DNA of 64,000 nucleotides from Linyphia triangularis (Eukaryota; Arthropoda; Arachnida; Araneae; Linyphiidae), in NCBI GenBank assembly GCA_963978545.1, contig OZ021727.1, positions 50,172,487 through 50,236,486 of the forward strand, in the 5' to 3' direction. Under the pieces are notes generated by a model. The model did no database searches. It was not told the origin of the DNA and worked only from the letters and a program-made list of their open reading frames with translations. Below are positions 1 through 11,355 of the stretch, piece after piece (within the stretch, counting starts at the first letter, position 1; the number at the start of each line of letters is the position of its first letter). The translations under genes were made by a program, and so were the position numbers.

Positions 1-1033
1 CAGTTACAGAATTTTCTCCCCCCCCCCCCTCTATCCCAAATAATATGTATAATGTAGATAAAGCAAACCTAGTTACTGTTACCAGAAAAAAATTTCATGA
101 GCATTTAGTAAAGAATCTGAGTCATGAACCTACACCCTTTAAAAAGCAAAATCATACAAGCAATTTGAAATTGTCAAATAAAATTTGTGCATTCTTAAAA
201 TTGAAGAAACTATGTTTATTCTTAACTCAGGTAGGATCCAATTCTCAAAATAAATTCTGAATTAAATAAAATATTAAAATTTGAAGCGAGTTCCATGTTT
301 GCTCAACTTCTTTTCAAAATATCAAGAATCATGGTAAAACACCTATTTTTAACTATCGCTATGTCAAAACTCATTGACCAAAGGCAATATATTCAATTCA
401 CATGTGAAACGTCGTCGAATCGAGCCCCATCGGATGTTTTGCAGGTTGGTTTCAATGAAAGTAGACATCTCAAATTTGAGATGCATATGCAATGCATTTT
501 TCAAGTAATTATTCATCCTCAAATCAAGTAATTATTCATTTTTTCATGAATTTAAATTAAAACTGTTGAACTGGTCAATATAACAATACCTTTGACTTTG
601 GTTGCAAATTTATAAATATTGCCCATTCTAAGTTAATGGCATTTTTCATTAGTTCTACTGTTAAGCCAAAATTATTTGGCATGAATTGATTCATGAAATA
701 TTATTGACTTGAATATTAGGAGCAATACCGATGTCTTTAAAATGATTTATTTAAATTATTTTAAAACATAATAAATTTATTTATTTAAGTATTTACTCTA
801 AAGTTACGAAAAGTGAAATTGTTGCTGTCTGCATTTTTTTTCTTGTTTTTTTTCCTATGATTCATGTAATATTTGATGAAAAATTTCTCCCTGTGATTTC
901 TACAGAATATTTAACCAAGGTTTTGACTTTATTTATTTTATAACTCTTTCCTAACTCTTTGTTTTCTTTTTCTTAAATACAGAATAGAAATTGAGTGACA
1001 TCGGTTTTCATACTTTCACTTATTTTTTTGTGA
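1..1033. other. AT-rich flank without a recognised gene
   Basis: No coding signal was found on either strand. The small open frames lack recognisable motifs and are expected by chance in DNA this AT-rich. A poly-C run at about 18-28 is the only distinctive feature. Confidence 0.6.
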
Positions 1034-1548
1034 CAGTGGCAAGGGGGTGCAGATCGCATACAAAAGAGTGCAAAGCGGCTAAAGCTTCAAACCAGGAATT
1101 TTCAACCGTGAATAATTATCGGATTCCTTACGGAACAATTTATAAATAGATATGCCGTAATTTTACGTTCAATTGAATAATTTGAAGCCTGCACTTTACT
1201 TTTTTGCCTAGGAATTCTTCGCTTCATTTTTAATTTTCAAAAGCAAAAGGTGCAAGTGCATTCATTTTACTTTTCCTGACGTCGTCCATTCTCAAACGAA
1301 ACGTAGCGTCGTTTTTGTAATAATAATTCCTTTTATTGAAATATTTACTTTATCAGATATCAGTATGCTTAGATAATTTAACTGTTTAATAATCTTGTAG
1401 TTTTGTTTTCCCATATATATTTAAGTAACATTTACAAAATTACATGAAATTCATGTGTCTTGATATTTGCATGTTCCCCCCCCCCCCCCCATGACATGCA
1501 ATTGTTAATTTGGGCCCCCTCACTTTCAATACCCACGAGCCGCCACTG
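1034..1548. mobile_element. Possible short inverted-repeat element (MITE-like)
   Basis: The stretch starts CAGTGGCAAGGGGG and ends CGAGCCGCCACTG, so the outer seven bases (CAGTGGC/GCCACTG) are inverted. A run of C lies near the right end at about 1477. The flanking octamers TTTTGTGA and ATTTCCGG agree at only about four of eight bases, so the target duplication is not convincing. It contains no coding capacity. Confidence 0.3.
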
Positions 1549-1972
1549 ATTTCCGGTCAACACTCCACCCCCAGGAATGTGGTTTGAAGGGGACTTTTTT
1601 TTTCTTATCTTTACGCTATATTTTTAGAGGGCCAGTGACAACAGTTTATTCTAAGGAACGAAACAGTTTAACTGTGTGCTTTCAGCAGCAATGGCGACTG
1701 GTAATCTTTTATAATGTTTTTTTTTTTTCATAATAAAATAATCTAATTACACAACTGCGTACGATTGACTCTTGAAACGTCACAATGAAAAGGTGTGTAA
1801 CATTTTAAAATAAATATGAAATATATAGCAGGATACAAGATTAACGTATTAAAAATCAATTTATTGTTATATTCAAAGATAAATTATCAGTAGATATGGT
1901 ATTTAGTTATTAAGCTGAAAGTTTGTTATTTAAGCCACAGCTGAATTAACAAATCTAATTCTACGAACTAGA
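1549..1972. other. AT-rich intergenic DNA
   Basis: I see homopolymer T and A runs and no gene, RNA or repeat signature in this interval. Confidence 0.5.
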
Positions 1973-2150
1973 GGGCCACCTAATGGCTGTGAGGTTAGTA
2001 CTCTGATATCGCATGCCAAAGGTACCGGGTTCGAATCCTGGATTATGAATGGATGAACGTTGTGGATCGGAAACTAGGTCACATCAGGATTAGCCGTTAT
2101 TGTGCAAAAAATAGTTCATTGAGCGTACAAATTAACCAACTGTGACACTA
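1973..2150 (+). repeat. tRNA-derived SINE-like repeat
   Basis: The interval contains a box-A-like stretch (TGGCTGTGAGGTTAGTACTC, from about 1984) and a perfect box B, GGTTCGAATCC at 2028-2038. This is the spacing of a pol III tRNA promoter. The sequence before and after does not close into a good acceptor stem, and a non-tRNA body follows to about 2150. That is the organisation of a SINE head rather than a functional tRNA. No clear target duplication was found, so both ends are approximate. Confidence 0.5.
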
Positions 2151-3549
2151 GAGATTTATTAATAGAAATGAAGCGTAATTTTTAGCATTTTAACACATCC
2201 ATTTTAGTGGAGATACAAGTCCACAACATGGATATTTTGAGTTCTTTTTAAGAAAAATAATCGCATTTACAAATACTTAAAAAAATAGTTTTAAATTTGT
2301 AATAGCTTTTTTGAAATATAAAGCATATACTTGACATCTTGATGAGTAAATCTCTAACATTAATTAATTGTGGAATATAACTCTTTAAACTTGGGAATCA
2401 AGTATTGGGAAAAGCTTATAAGTAAGAAAATGCGTCAAGAATAAACTTTTTGGTCAATTTTTAATAAATCACACATAGGGACCTCTAATCCTAAGCAATC
2501 CAATTGGACTTCAAAAAATCAAAGTCTAGATTAATGAAGGTGATTTGATTCACAATACCTGAATGTAGTATGCATTTAGTTAATTTCACAAACACTTACT
2601 CTGGCTCTATAAAATACTTACCGACTGGTATTTTGACTGATTAAGGAGGTATGTTAAAAATTAGAAAGAAGAAGAAAAAAAAAATAAGGAAAAAAAAAAA
2701 AACGTAAATGCCTTTTTTCCTTCAACCAATAGCCCTTCTATTTTCTACCCGATAAAATGTTTTAGAGAGGATGACTCAATGTACTTATTCGTTAATTGTA
2801 AACCATTTAATATACATTTATGATATTTTTTAAACAAGTGTTTTGTCAATTGCCGGATAAGAAAAAATCTTTTACACTTTCGACGGATTATTACATTCTT
2901 AACACGAGAGAAACCTTTTCTGACAAGACAAGGGTTTAGTCACTTGGTGAATACTTCAATGGTTAGCTATTACTAAATTCAAAACATAACCTATTTATAT
3001 CACTGGTGACTTTATTAGACTATTTATTTTTAAGGAAGAGGGGAGATGGGGGGGGGGGGGGAGGATGGAATTTCGTATTGGGCAGTCGTAAATTTTGCTT
3101 AGAATAGGCCTTGGTTCAAACAACGTATCAGTTTGATTTTCCCAATAACTGGCCAGTCAATATAAATGCATAATTCCGTGATCTCAAAACATCCTAAAAG
3201 CTAATATAAAATATCGAAATTTTTCACTCTCAGCTCTGTCAGAATTTCAGTCTTTTTTTTTATAGCCTTTTTGGATTGTCCAAAAAACGCATCTTTTATT
3301 GTCATTCTTTTCTCTATTGCACAAATTCATTTCTTTGGCTCGGAGAAAGGTTTACAAATATATAAAGTGGGTGATTAAAAAAAAAAAAAAAAAAATTAGA
3401 AAAGAAGGGGAAAAAATAAAACGTATGTCACTTTTGTTGATATTTCGGTTAGCGTTCCAGTTAAAATTAGAGGAGAAGAAACATTCTTCAAGGAACGGGT
3501 GCAAAGAACTGAATGTACCAGGCCATAGTTTTGTTTAAAAATGGAGATA
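2151..3549. other. AT-rich intergenic DNA with purine tracts
   Basis: No gene was recognised. The interval holds A-rich stretches at 2660-2705 and 3375-3395 and a run of about 12 G at about 3049-3061. The 79-codon frame at 3299-3538 is lysine-rich through a poly-A tract and looks spurious. Confidence 0.5.
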
Positions 3550-4129
3550 GTTGACGTGAACTTGTGTATGGAAGTTTTAGTCCGTATTCATGAGGAGCCA
3601 TATAAATTGGAGGTATGGAATTCATCCACAAATACAGATCATTTCTTGAAGAAGATAATTGGCATAGGATGAATCATAGATGTAAACATATTATATCAGT
3701 TCGTTTCTAATGAAGGAGCAATGAAACTTTGAAAGACCACTTAATAAATTCAAAGAAGGGGGAGGGAGGGAGTTTAGTGCATGTGTCGCATTGTTTATGG
3801 AATGGCCTTTTAAGTGTTTTGCAAATACTTCAACTTGCCTTCTCAGCCCTGAAGTTGTGGATCGAAAATAAAAGAGTAGTTCTCACGAAAGAATTTATTT
3901 AATTGCATAGTTCTCACGAAAGAATTTATTTAATTGCATAGTTCTCGCGAAAGAATTTATTTGATTTCTTACTTGACTTTGAGTTTAGTGTCACGTAAAG
4001 AAAAAAAGAAAAAAAAACACTTACAAAATACAAATTAAATTTTTTTTTTTAAGTGAGGGAACGCCGTTCCTCTCTCTAAAAAGGTAAAGGATCGTCGTTC
4101 CCACGCGTTCCAGCTCCACTACACCCCTG
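3550..4129 (-). mobile_element. hAT-like non-autonomous element, truncated, inverted relative of 6623-7576
   Basis: The right end (about 4045-4129) is the reverse complement of the left end of the element at 6623. Both carry the same GGAACG-rich terminal stretch and end in CTACACCCCTG/CAGGGGTGTAG. The interior at 3780-3870 (GCAAATACTTCAACTTGCC and onward) is also an inverted match to 6850-6960. The expected other terminus is missing on the left, so the copy is truncated and its left limit is a guess. It holds a 31-bp tandem repeat of its own. Confidence 0.6.
3878..3964. repeat. 31-bp tandem repeat, about 2.8 copies
   Basis: The unit starts AGTTCTCACGAAAGAATTTA. It occurs at 3878-3908 and 3909-3939, followed by a diverged partial copy from 3940. 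It lies inside the truncated hAT-like copy. Confidence 0.85.
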
Positions 4130-4515
4130 TCCACCAGCCGCCATGTACGTAAGAACTTGATCCTGTTGACAAGCCAATACTAATGTAAGTGTGTCAAATA
4201 AAGTAAAGTTTACTGAAAGAATTTTTAGCAACCGAAAATTAAATTTAAACTAAAGATTTTCATCATATTGATATCCATTGTTGCCAATTGTTTTCGTCAT
4301 GCACGAACCTGAATTTTTATTTAAACGTATCCCATATTGACTCTTAACCATATAAAACATCACTTTCCATATTCATAACAATGGATTTAGTATTTTAAGA
4401 TATATGGAAGTTAAAATTTCTAACGTTGTAAACAAACAGATATATTTTAAGATTTAAACTTTTGGTATCCAAATGTATGTCGAAAATAAACTCCGTTTTT
4501 TGGGTGATAACACAG
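4130..4515. other. Intergenic DNA between two transposon copies
   Basis: No gene or repeat was recognised here. Confidence 0.5.
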
Positions 4516-5033
4516 CAGAGACGTAGTGGAACATAAAATCGACCAACTGATTTTAGATTTATACCGGCTCATATTTTCAGTATAACCATTAAATATATTC
4601 AAATATTTATAATTAAAAATGAAATAACTCCAATAATTAATTAAATAATTAATTTTATAATTAAATAGCTGTGTGACAGCTGACAGTTAATATATTTTAT
4701 TATTTAATTATTTATATTTAATAAATAATTTCACTAATTAAATAGTTTTATTAATTAATTGATTTGAATAATTTGTTTCAATAATTAGTTTAATTTAATC
4801 AATTTCTTTATGACTCCTTTAAGTGAACTTGGTTTTCAAAAACTATTGATAGTTTGTTGAAAAACCGAAAACAAAATTGCAAAAAAAGAATTGTAGAATA
4901 AATAATGTCCATGTGTGTATGTACCTCTATAGTATGTTTATTACCTAACTTCCTACTGGAGCGGCCCATTTCTTTGTGGACACTGACCTGCACGGTGATT
5001 TCATCGGATTATCTTATGGTCAGTACGCCCCAG
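4516..5033 (+). mobile_element. hAT-like MITE, family A, copy 1
   Basis: It starts CAGAGACGTAGTGG and ends CAGTACGCCCCAG, diverged inverted ends of the family whose best copy is at 50571-51291. Interior stretches match that copy, for example ATTGATAGTTTGTTG near 4845 and near 50863. The flanking octamers TAACACAG (4508-4515) and TAACAAAG (5034-5041) agree at 7 of 8 bases, as expected for an 8-bp hAT target duplication. It has no coding capacity. Confidence 0.7.
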
Positions 5034-6289
5034 TAACAAAGGCTAGTTGCAGGAAGAAATAGTCATCGTCATTCGATTTTTGTAATCCTTGGTTCTTGTG
5101 CATATATTGCTAACGTACTTGAGCTGATACTTAAAATTAGCTGTTTCAAAGCGACCAACTAGATGCACTTCATGTTCGAAACGAACAAATTCAGCTCAAT
5201 TGAACTTAGATTCAGTTGTAGATGAATAAATGCGCTTGCTTTGAATTTCTAATTTTTTTTTAAAGGGTTACATTACAAATTTCTTAAACGCAGAGAAATT
5301 TGATGAAAACTTATAAAAAATAAATTTAATAAAAAAAGTTCAGCACATTTCTCTCTTCCATTTCATAGGCATTGATCCTACCATCAATGAATGTGCATCA
5401 AACCAGGTGGTACTGAAGAAGAAGAAGAAGGAAAAAAAAAAAAAAAACAGAAAGAAGAAGAAAAAAAAGAAGGAAAAAAAACAGAGTTGAACACGTAGTA
5501 GCGCTTTACCTAAACAGCCAAAGATGAATGTCTTCTATCTAAAGACCCATTACTTTTGGTAAGTTAATCTGGATATTTTCTTAAGAAAAACAGCGACAAG
5601 AAAGATTATACTTGCGCCTGAGCATGTATGTAGCATCATGATACCAAAATCAAAATCTGAAATGTTAAAAGTTGTATGAGTGTTAACAGGGAAAAGACTT
5701 CCAGAAAATCTTTAAAAGGGGAAACTGCTTTGAATCTGCGCCTTGAATGGTTGAAAACTCGGAAAATTTCCAAGAAACTGGCCGATAAATGACATGCATG
5801 AGACTATCTTTCATTATTGTCTAACGTGTCTACAGACAAGGGCGCAATGGCCATAGGGCTGTCCGATGCAGTGATAGAAGTGGTGAAAAAAAAGTGCAGG
5901 GGGGACGCCCAAAATTTGGTGACAAAGTGCCCCCCCCCCCCCACACACACACACAACGATAAATTTTATAATTTCGTAACTTGTAATAAAAATATTAACT
6001 AGGAAAAAAAATAATTTATACTTCCTAACATTATCATTAAACGAGGGTACAAAATTCATTGTTATTTTAATGAATATTCGGCGACTTAGTTGTTTTACTT
6101 GGAAGAAATAAAGTTATTAAGTAACAATGCAATGTTATATACATAACTGTTTATTTAGGTTTAAATAATACTTATAAATGGGCATACTTTTATGAAATTA
6201 AATTAATAGAGAATTCTAGAAAGTGTTTTTTTTTTCTTTTTTTTTTTTCTTTTTTTTTAATAGTTTGTTTTTTTATGAAACAAGAATGG
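5034..6289. other. Intergenic DNA with purine tracts and a possible diverged family A end
   Basis: A GAA/A-rich tract lies at 5416-5482. Around 5838-5880 the sequence (CAAGGGCGCAATGGCCATAG and onward) resembles the left end of the hAT-like family seen at 57849. A poly-C/CA run is at 5931-5956. No gene was recognised. Confidence 0.4.
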
Positions 6290-6377
6290 AAATGTAACTG
6301 AAAAGAAAGTTCCTCCAAAGTTAAAAGTTGATGAAATGTAACTTAAAAGAAAGTTCCTCCAAAGTTAAAATTTGATG
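6290..6377. repeat. 44-bp tandem duplication
   Basis: Two adjacent copies (6290-6333 and 6334-6377) contain AAGAAAGTTCCTCCAAAGTT and differ at two positions. Confidence 0.85.
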
Positions 6378-6622
6378 AAATGCAGGGCTGCCAAAGGCAA
6401 CTAAAAAGGCCACTAAAGCGACTATTTTAGTGGCCAGGCAACTGTTGAGTTAAGTCCGCCGCCCGCCAGAAGAGGGAGCCACATGTTCTTTTATATTTAC
6501 ATTTTTTAACTTGTGAGAGTGCAGACTATTCGGATGTGTTGAGTGAGTAGACATCTTGAAATCATTGGTGCTTTCTAAATCAAAACCCCTTTTTGGGTAC
6601 TTCTTATTTTACAATCGAAAAC

Positions 6623-7576
6623 CAGGGGTGTAGTGGAGCGGGAATGCGTGGGAACGGCGATCCTTTACCTTTTTAGAAGGAGGAACGGCGTTCTCTCACC
6701 TAATTTTTTTTTTAATTTGCAACATTTTTTATTTTTTTTAAATTTATTTATTTATTAATTTTTGCATTTTTTTTTTCTTTACTTGACATTTAACGGAACG
6801 TCAAGTAAGAAAATGAAAAAGTTCTTTAGTGAGAACTATGCCTTCGTTTTCGATCCACAACTTCAAAGCTGAGCAGGCAAGTTCAAGTATTTGCAAAACA
6901 CTTGAAAGAGGCGCGACAACCCGCACATGGCCATTCCATCAACAATCCGATTAATGCAATAGACTCCCCTTCCAGTCTTTCAATGTTTTAATGCTACTTC
7001 ATTAGGAATGAACTGACGTATGTTTACATCCAAGATTCATCCAATAAGATAAACCTAGGCTCTGAAAACACAGATCAATTGACTACCCTATTAGGATGAG
7101 TTCTAAGTCAAATGTGTCTGAATCTAAACTCGATCTCTTATGGAAATTTTTCTGAATGAAAATTGTTTTAAAAAAATCATGTAAATAATCTGTTTAAAAA
7201 TTATTGTAAAAAGTCTGTTTAAAAATGTGTGTCAGTAATACGTTTGAAATGTCTTATAATCCATTTACAAAGTGTCAAATAATCTGTTAAAGTGGGTTGT
7301 GTAAAGCAAATTGTTTAAAAATCCATATAACTTAATAGTTTAAAAAATTATTTAAATAAAAACTGTCTAAACACAATTTTTTTTCTTTTAAATTTTTAAG
7401 CGGCTCATAATCTGTTTTGAGATTACTAAAATAGTATTAATAAAGTTATTTATTCTTAGTTGTCAATTTTACTCCCCCCCCCCCCACCCCCTCGCATCCC
7501 CACAGAAAAAAAAGTAAACGTTTGTAACGACGCGACATAGCGTTCCCACACCCTTTTATTTTACACTACACCATTG
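6623..7576 (+). mobile_element. hAT-like MITE, family B, complete copy
   Basis: It starts CAGGGGTGTAGTG and ends CACTACACCATTG, imperfect inverted ends. It is flanked by identical octamers TCGAAAAC at 6615-6622 and 7577-7584, a perfect 8-bp target duplication diagnostic of hAT-type transposition. Poly-T and poly-C runs lie inside. No transposase is encoded, so it must have moved with enzyme supplied in trans. It is related in inverted orientation to 3550-4129. Confidence 0.85.
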
Positions 7577-8049
7577 TCGAAAACTAATTCAAATCTATTC
7601 AGTTAAATCAAGTCTATTCAGTAAGTACCATTTAAAGTTTATACTCTTACTAATTCCCATCGTCTTCATTCATTATATGTAATTCTGTATTTTTGTTATT
7701 CATATTTATTATAATATCTCATTCATGTGCATTTTTTCACGTTAATAAATATAATTTTTATACTGTGAATGATGTAATTAAAATTTAAAATCTTATTCAA
7801 GTCAAGTCAATTCCCCATTTTTTGGTCCTTCTTTGCCGTAGAGCGTATACTTTCGATATTGTCTTTTGTGTTCAATGCGCCACATTCTAAATGCTTTTCA
7901 TTTGACCTTGGTTATGTGTACACTAATTCTTTCGTTCTTGCTCGGCATAGCAGATGTTTTTATTTCTGTTTGTAATACTGCTGAGCTTGATTTCTTGCTC
8001 TCGTAATTTTGAATCTTATTATTAATCGTTCTAAGTGTTTTTCTTCAAG
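7577..8049. other. Upstream flank of the gag-like frame
   Basis: No gene was recognised. The DNA is AT-rich with no terminal repeat that would prove an LTR. Confidence 0.4.
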
Positions 8050-8252
8050 ATGGTTAAAAAGACAAAGCTCAATGCTTTCGAAGCAAAATTTAATTTCACT
8101 ATAAGAGAAATAAATAGAACTGTTGAAAAGGTTATAGAACTTATTTCTGATAAAAAGCAATCTGTATTAAAGGAAATTAAGACAAGATTATGCAATTTAA
8201 ATAATTCTTTAGAATCTTGTTTTAATGAATTGGTTGATGAGAGTGATCTATA
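8050..8252 (+). pseudogene. Gag-like N-terminal fragment cut by element 1
   Basis: An ATG in good context (CAAGATGG) at 8050 opens a frame of 67 codons. The product is a charged, helical protein (ends FNELVDESDL) resembling the N-terminal part of Bel/Pao-type retrotransposon Gag proteins. The match is by eye and modest. The TAA that closes it spans 8251-8253: its last base is the first base of the Polinton terminus AGTAGTTAG. The stop was therefore created by the insertion, and the frame once continued. I could not find the continuation anywhere in the window. It could instead be an exon of a host gene. Confidence 0.4.
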
Positions 8253-9108
8253 AGTAGTTAGAATATGGGGCTCCTGGGCCATAAGGTGGAGCTGTGGAGC
8301 AGCCTTTGATGGAACGTGACCCCAGTTGTGGCCATTTCGCGTCAAGCAACGCCCTCTACCGTGAAACCTGATTGGTTCTAACCGATCAGAGCGGGTGGGG
8401 AGCGAGACTAGGCATGTTTCAACACGCTTCAACGCGTTTGCGAGTTGAGTTGTTGATAACGATTGCAAAATATAAACTCATTGGCTTTTAACACATGACG
8501 TCATAATGATGATATGGCTGGAATCTAGCATTTAAACAGATAAGGTATTGGCGCTTATTTATTAAATGAATATTTATTTATAGAAAAATTATCACGTGGG
8601 TTTTTAACGTTGATACTTGTTGAAATGGAAAGATTTAAGTAATAGTTGATGAATAATTATAAAATATAATTTAAACTAATTTTAAAACTTGCAGAAAAAT
8701 TACCACGTGGTGGGAATTGAAGATAGCGTTCTTGCTTGAAAAATATTTATGTTACGTCACAGAGGGGATATAGTGGGAATTTTGCATTTAAACGGAGTTT
8801 CAAGGAATTTTAAGATATTGGTATGATCTTAAGGATATTAATTTTATCAAGTTTTGTTCTTTATAAGGTAAAGTTTATAGTTGAATGTGTTAGTTGCAAG
8901 TATGGTTCTATCGAGTGAGGTTGTGAATACTGCATACTTGTGTATTTGTTTATGTGTTGCATTATTATTTATTTATTTTTTAAGTGGTAGTGATCGATTC
9001 GCTATCGATTTTACGCTTCGTCTCAATGAAACCGGAAACTTATCTATTTCAATGTGAAAATGTTAAGACTTAGGATACAGATAAGAGTTAATAAAATTTC
9101 TTGCTGTA
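8253..9108 (+). repeat. Polinton element 1 left terminus and leader region
   Basis: The first 15 bases, AGTAGTTAGAATATG, match the termini at 15816 and (inverted) 49645. The similarity extends about 35 bp through a shared TCC-GGGCCAT block. Polinton terminal repeats begin AG, consistent with this being a true end. The first 250 bp are GC-rich against an AT-rich background. A TGACGTCA site lies near 8497, and CACGTG-containing sites occur near 8594 and 8704. No gene lies between the terminus and the integrase. The 6 bp just outside (TCTATA) find no partner after either candidate right end. Confidence 0.75.
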
Positions 9109-10221
9109 ATGAATGCGACGTATCAAGACCCGGGTCATGTAGCAAGTTTCGGTGGTATCGATGCATTATACCATGCCTCAGGAAGAAAGATTCCCAAGAA
9201 AACGATACAGAAATGGCTAAAGGGGGTGGATGCGTACACTCTACACAAGCCCATTCGTCATAAATTTCCTACGAATCGGGTGATTGTTTATAACATTGAT
9301 CAGCAATGGCAAGCGGATTTGGTGGATATGTCAAGTCTTCAAAAGTTTAATGATGGTTATCGCTTTATTTTGAGTTGTATTGATGTGCTATCAAAGTTTG
9401 GATGGCTAATTCCTCTGAAACGAAAGAGAGGTATAGATATTGTTGAGGCTTTTCAAATGATATTCGATCAACGAACTCCGAAATCACTTCAGACTGATCA
9501 GGGAACGGAATTTAAGAATAATCTATTTCAGACCTTGTTAAAAAAGAAGGGGATTAGATTTTTCACGACATATAATTTGTCGAAAGCAAACATAGTCGAG
9601 CGTTGGAATAGAAGTATTAAAACTAAAATGTGGAAGTACTTTACTGCTAAAAATACGCATAGATACATTGACGTATTACAAGATTTAGTGAAAAGTTATA
9701 ATCATACTTACCATTCAAGTATAAAAAGAGCTCCCGTGGAAGTGAATGCCGAAAATGAACAAGATGTTTGGTTCACTCTCTATGGAGATATGGAGAATTT
9801 ACCTAAACCCAAATGCGTATTTAATGTAGATGATGTAGTTCGCATTTCAAAGAAGAAATTAACCTTTGAAAAGGGGTATGAAACGAATTGGACTGAAGAA
9901 TTGTTTGTCATAACAGAGTGTGTCAAGAGACAACCTGCAGTGTATAGAGTGAATGATTTATTAGGAGAGCCTATACAAGGAACGTTTTACGCACAAGAGT
10001 TACAAAAAGTAACAATGAAAGACGAATTTCCTGTTGAAAAAGTTTTAAGAAAACGCATGCGTAAAAAGAAAATGGAATATTTTGTGAAATATCGAGGATA
10101 CCCCGACAAGTTTAATCAATGGATCCCCACTTCAAACTTACTAGCCCTAAAAATACTACTAACACATGTTGCAAGACTCATTTGCTATCATGAGTTTCTA
10201 CATAACACTCATTTCGGATAG
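9109..10221 (+). CDS. INT: Polinton integrase with C-terminal chromodomain
   Basis: A retroviral-type DDE integrase of 370 aa that would cut and join the element's ends into host DNA. The N-terminal part (about 1-60) has the Polinton-type ASFGGIDALY and TLHKP stretches and no HHCC zinc finger. The catalytic core has D70 (in WQADLVDM), D130 (in QTDQGTEF) and E164 (in NIVERWNR), a DDX33E arrangement. A chromodomain at about 306-346 shows VKYRGY and W338, which suggests targeting to methylated chromatin. The C-terminal 24 residues run on past the chromodomain and overlap the next gene. The start is the first ATG in frame. All catalytic residues are present and the frame is open, so the enzyme may be active. 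Family assignment is firm. Confidence 0.93.
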   Translation: MNATYQDPGHVASFGGIDALYHASGRKIPKKTIQKWLKGVDAYTLHKPIRHKFPTNRVIVYNIDQQWQADLVDMSSLQKFNDGYRFILSCIDVLSKFGWLIPLKRKRGIDIVEAFQMIFDQRTPKSLQTDQGTEFKNNLFQTLLKKKGIRFFTTYNLSKANIVERWNRSIKTKMWKYFTAKNTHRYIDVLQDLVKSYNHTYHSSIKRAPVEVNAENEQDVWFTLYGDMENLPKPKCVFNVDDVVRISKKKLTFEKGYETNWTEELFVITECVKRQPAVYRVNDLLGEPIQGTFYAQELQKVTMKDEFPVEKVLRKRMRKKKMEYFVKYRGYPDKFNQWIPTSNLLALKILLTHVARLICYHEFLHNTHFG

Positions 10222-10933
10222 TTCCATGTCCTATTTTCCTGAAAATAAAATTTCCCATTTTATTACTCGCTTACCCATACCAATTGAACTGAAAGGAGAA
10301 TGGGAAGTTGGAACGGTAGAGTTTTTATATCCGCATACTTGGTATAATGTGAATCATCAAAATAATTTAATTGGATTCGAGACGAGTGGAAAGTTAGAGG
10401 TAGGAAGAAGATTACCTCCGGGTTGTTATGAGACAGTTCCTGATATTTTAAAGGCTATTTATGTGAAAGAACATGATGATAAAATTGTCACAAGTTATAA
10501 TGCGGTAACTAAGCGTGTTCAGATAACTGTGAAAAATAATGCGAAACTCATATTATATCAAGGACTTGCTGAAATGCTTGGATTTGAACCTATGGAAATA
10601 ACTTCGTTTGACGCAAGTATAGAAACAACTGTTGTGGGTCCATTCGTAGCCGACCCCTCTGCACATTATCGCGTATTGATGATTTATACGGATATAGTGG
10701 AACCACAAATTGTGGGAGATGTCTTAGCACCTCTCCTTCGAGTGGTTAGAGTGAGAGGACAAGATGGTGAGATGATTAGCGAACAGTATGATAGACCGCA
10801 CTACTTACCTGTAAACCGGAAAATTATTGAGACTTTGGAAATCGTTATAAGGACGCACTCGGGATGTTTAACGCCATTTGAACGTGGGCGCTCATACGTG
10901 AAGTTACACTTTCGTCAGAAGTCTCTCTCATAA
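10190..10933 (+). CDS. Polinton minor capsid (penton-like) protein
   Basis: About 247 aa from the ATG at 10190. An earlier in-frame ATG at 10166 would add eight residues, but the family typically begins with an MSFYxTL-type sequence, so 10190 is preferred. The N-terminus (FPENKISHFITRLP) and the stretch VGTVEFLYPHTWYNV are hallmarks of a protein that accompanies the major capsid gene in animal Polintons. It is the best candidate for the single-jelly-roll penton/minor capsid protein that would occupy capsid vertices. It overlaps the integrase frame by about 32 bp, and its stop overlaps the next start as TAATG. Naming it penton rests on position, size and remembered family pattern, not on a fold prediction. 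Confidence 0.7.
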   Translation: MSFYITLISDSSMSYFPENKISHFITRLPIPIELKGEWEVGTVEFLYPHTWYNVNHQNNLIGFETSGKLEVGRRLPPGCYETVPDILKAIYVKEHDDKIVTSYNAVTKRVQITVKNNAKLILYQGLAEMLGFEPMEITSFDASIETTVVGPFVADPSAHYRVLMIYTDIVEPQIVGDVLAPLLRVVRVRGQDGEMISEQYDRPHYLPVNRKIIETLEIVIRTHSGCLTPFERGRSYVKLHFRQKSLS

Positions 10934-11355
10934 TGTATGTCCCTTACCAGTGTTGTCAAAAATCTTTCGAAGATTATTATGTGCAGCAGACGGGAAAAGG
11001 CTTGAATTATTACCAAGGAAGTTCTTATCAGAGAGGATATGGATTAGGAGGTCTATTCAGATCATTTTTTCATGCCGCAGCTCCGCTACTGAAATCAGGT
11101 GCTAAAGCTATTGGGAAACAAATGTTTCACAGCGGTGTCAACCTGATGAATGATGTTTCTCAAGGTCAAGATTTTAAAATGGCCGCCAAACGAAGACTCA
11201 AAGAAGCTGGAAATGTGTTAACAGATAAAGCCGCCACCAAAGTCAAGACTATGATTGGTAGTGGAAAAAGACATAAAAAGCGTATGCAGAAGAAAAAAAC
11301 CATCATTCCACGTTCAGCCAAGAAGAAGTGCACATCGCATGATATTTTCTCCTAA
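10933..11355 (+). CDS. Small basic pVI/pX-like virion protein
   Basis: A 140-aa protein. Residues about 20-40 are Gly/Tyr-rich (GKGLNYYQGSSYQRGYGLGG). They are followed by an amphipathic stretch (LFRSFFHAAAPLLKSGAKAIG, about 41-61) and a strongly basic C-terminus (KRHKKRMQKKK near 112-122). This layout is typical of the small protein encoded between penton and major capsid genes in animal Polintons, and resembles adenoviral membrane-active or DNA-condensing minor proteins. By analogy it would sit inside the capsid, bind DNA or help escape from membranes. That role is inferred. Its ATG overlaps the upstream stop in TAATG (10931-10935) and its own stop overlaps the capsid ATG in the same way. 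Confidence 0.65.
   Translation: MYVPYQCCQKSFEDYYVQQTGKGLNYYQGSSYQRGYGLGGLFRSFFHAAAPLLKSGAKAIGKQMFHSGVNLMNDVSQGQDFKMAAKRRLKEAGNVLTDKAATKVKTMIGSGKRHKKRMQKKKTIIPRSAKKKCTSHDIFS

Noticed and set aside
8031..8468. Minus-strand 145-codon frame
   Set aside because: It crosses the insertion junction at 8253 and is antisense to the gag-like frame, so it cannot be an ancestral gene.
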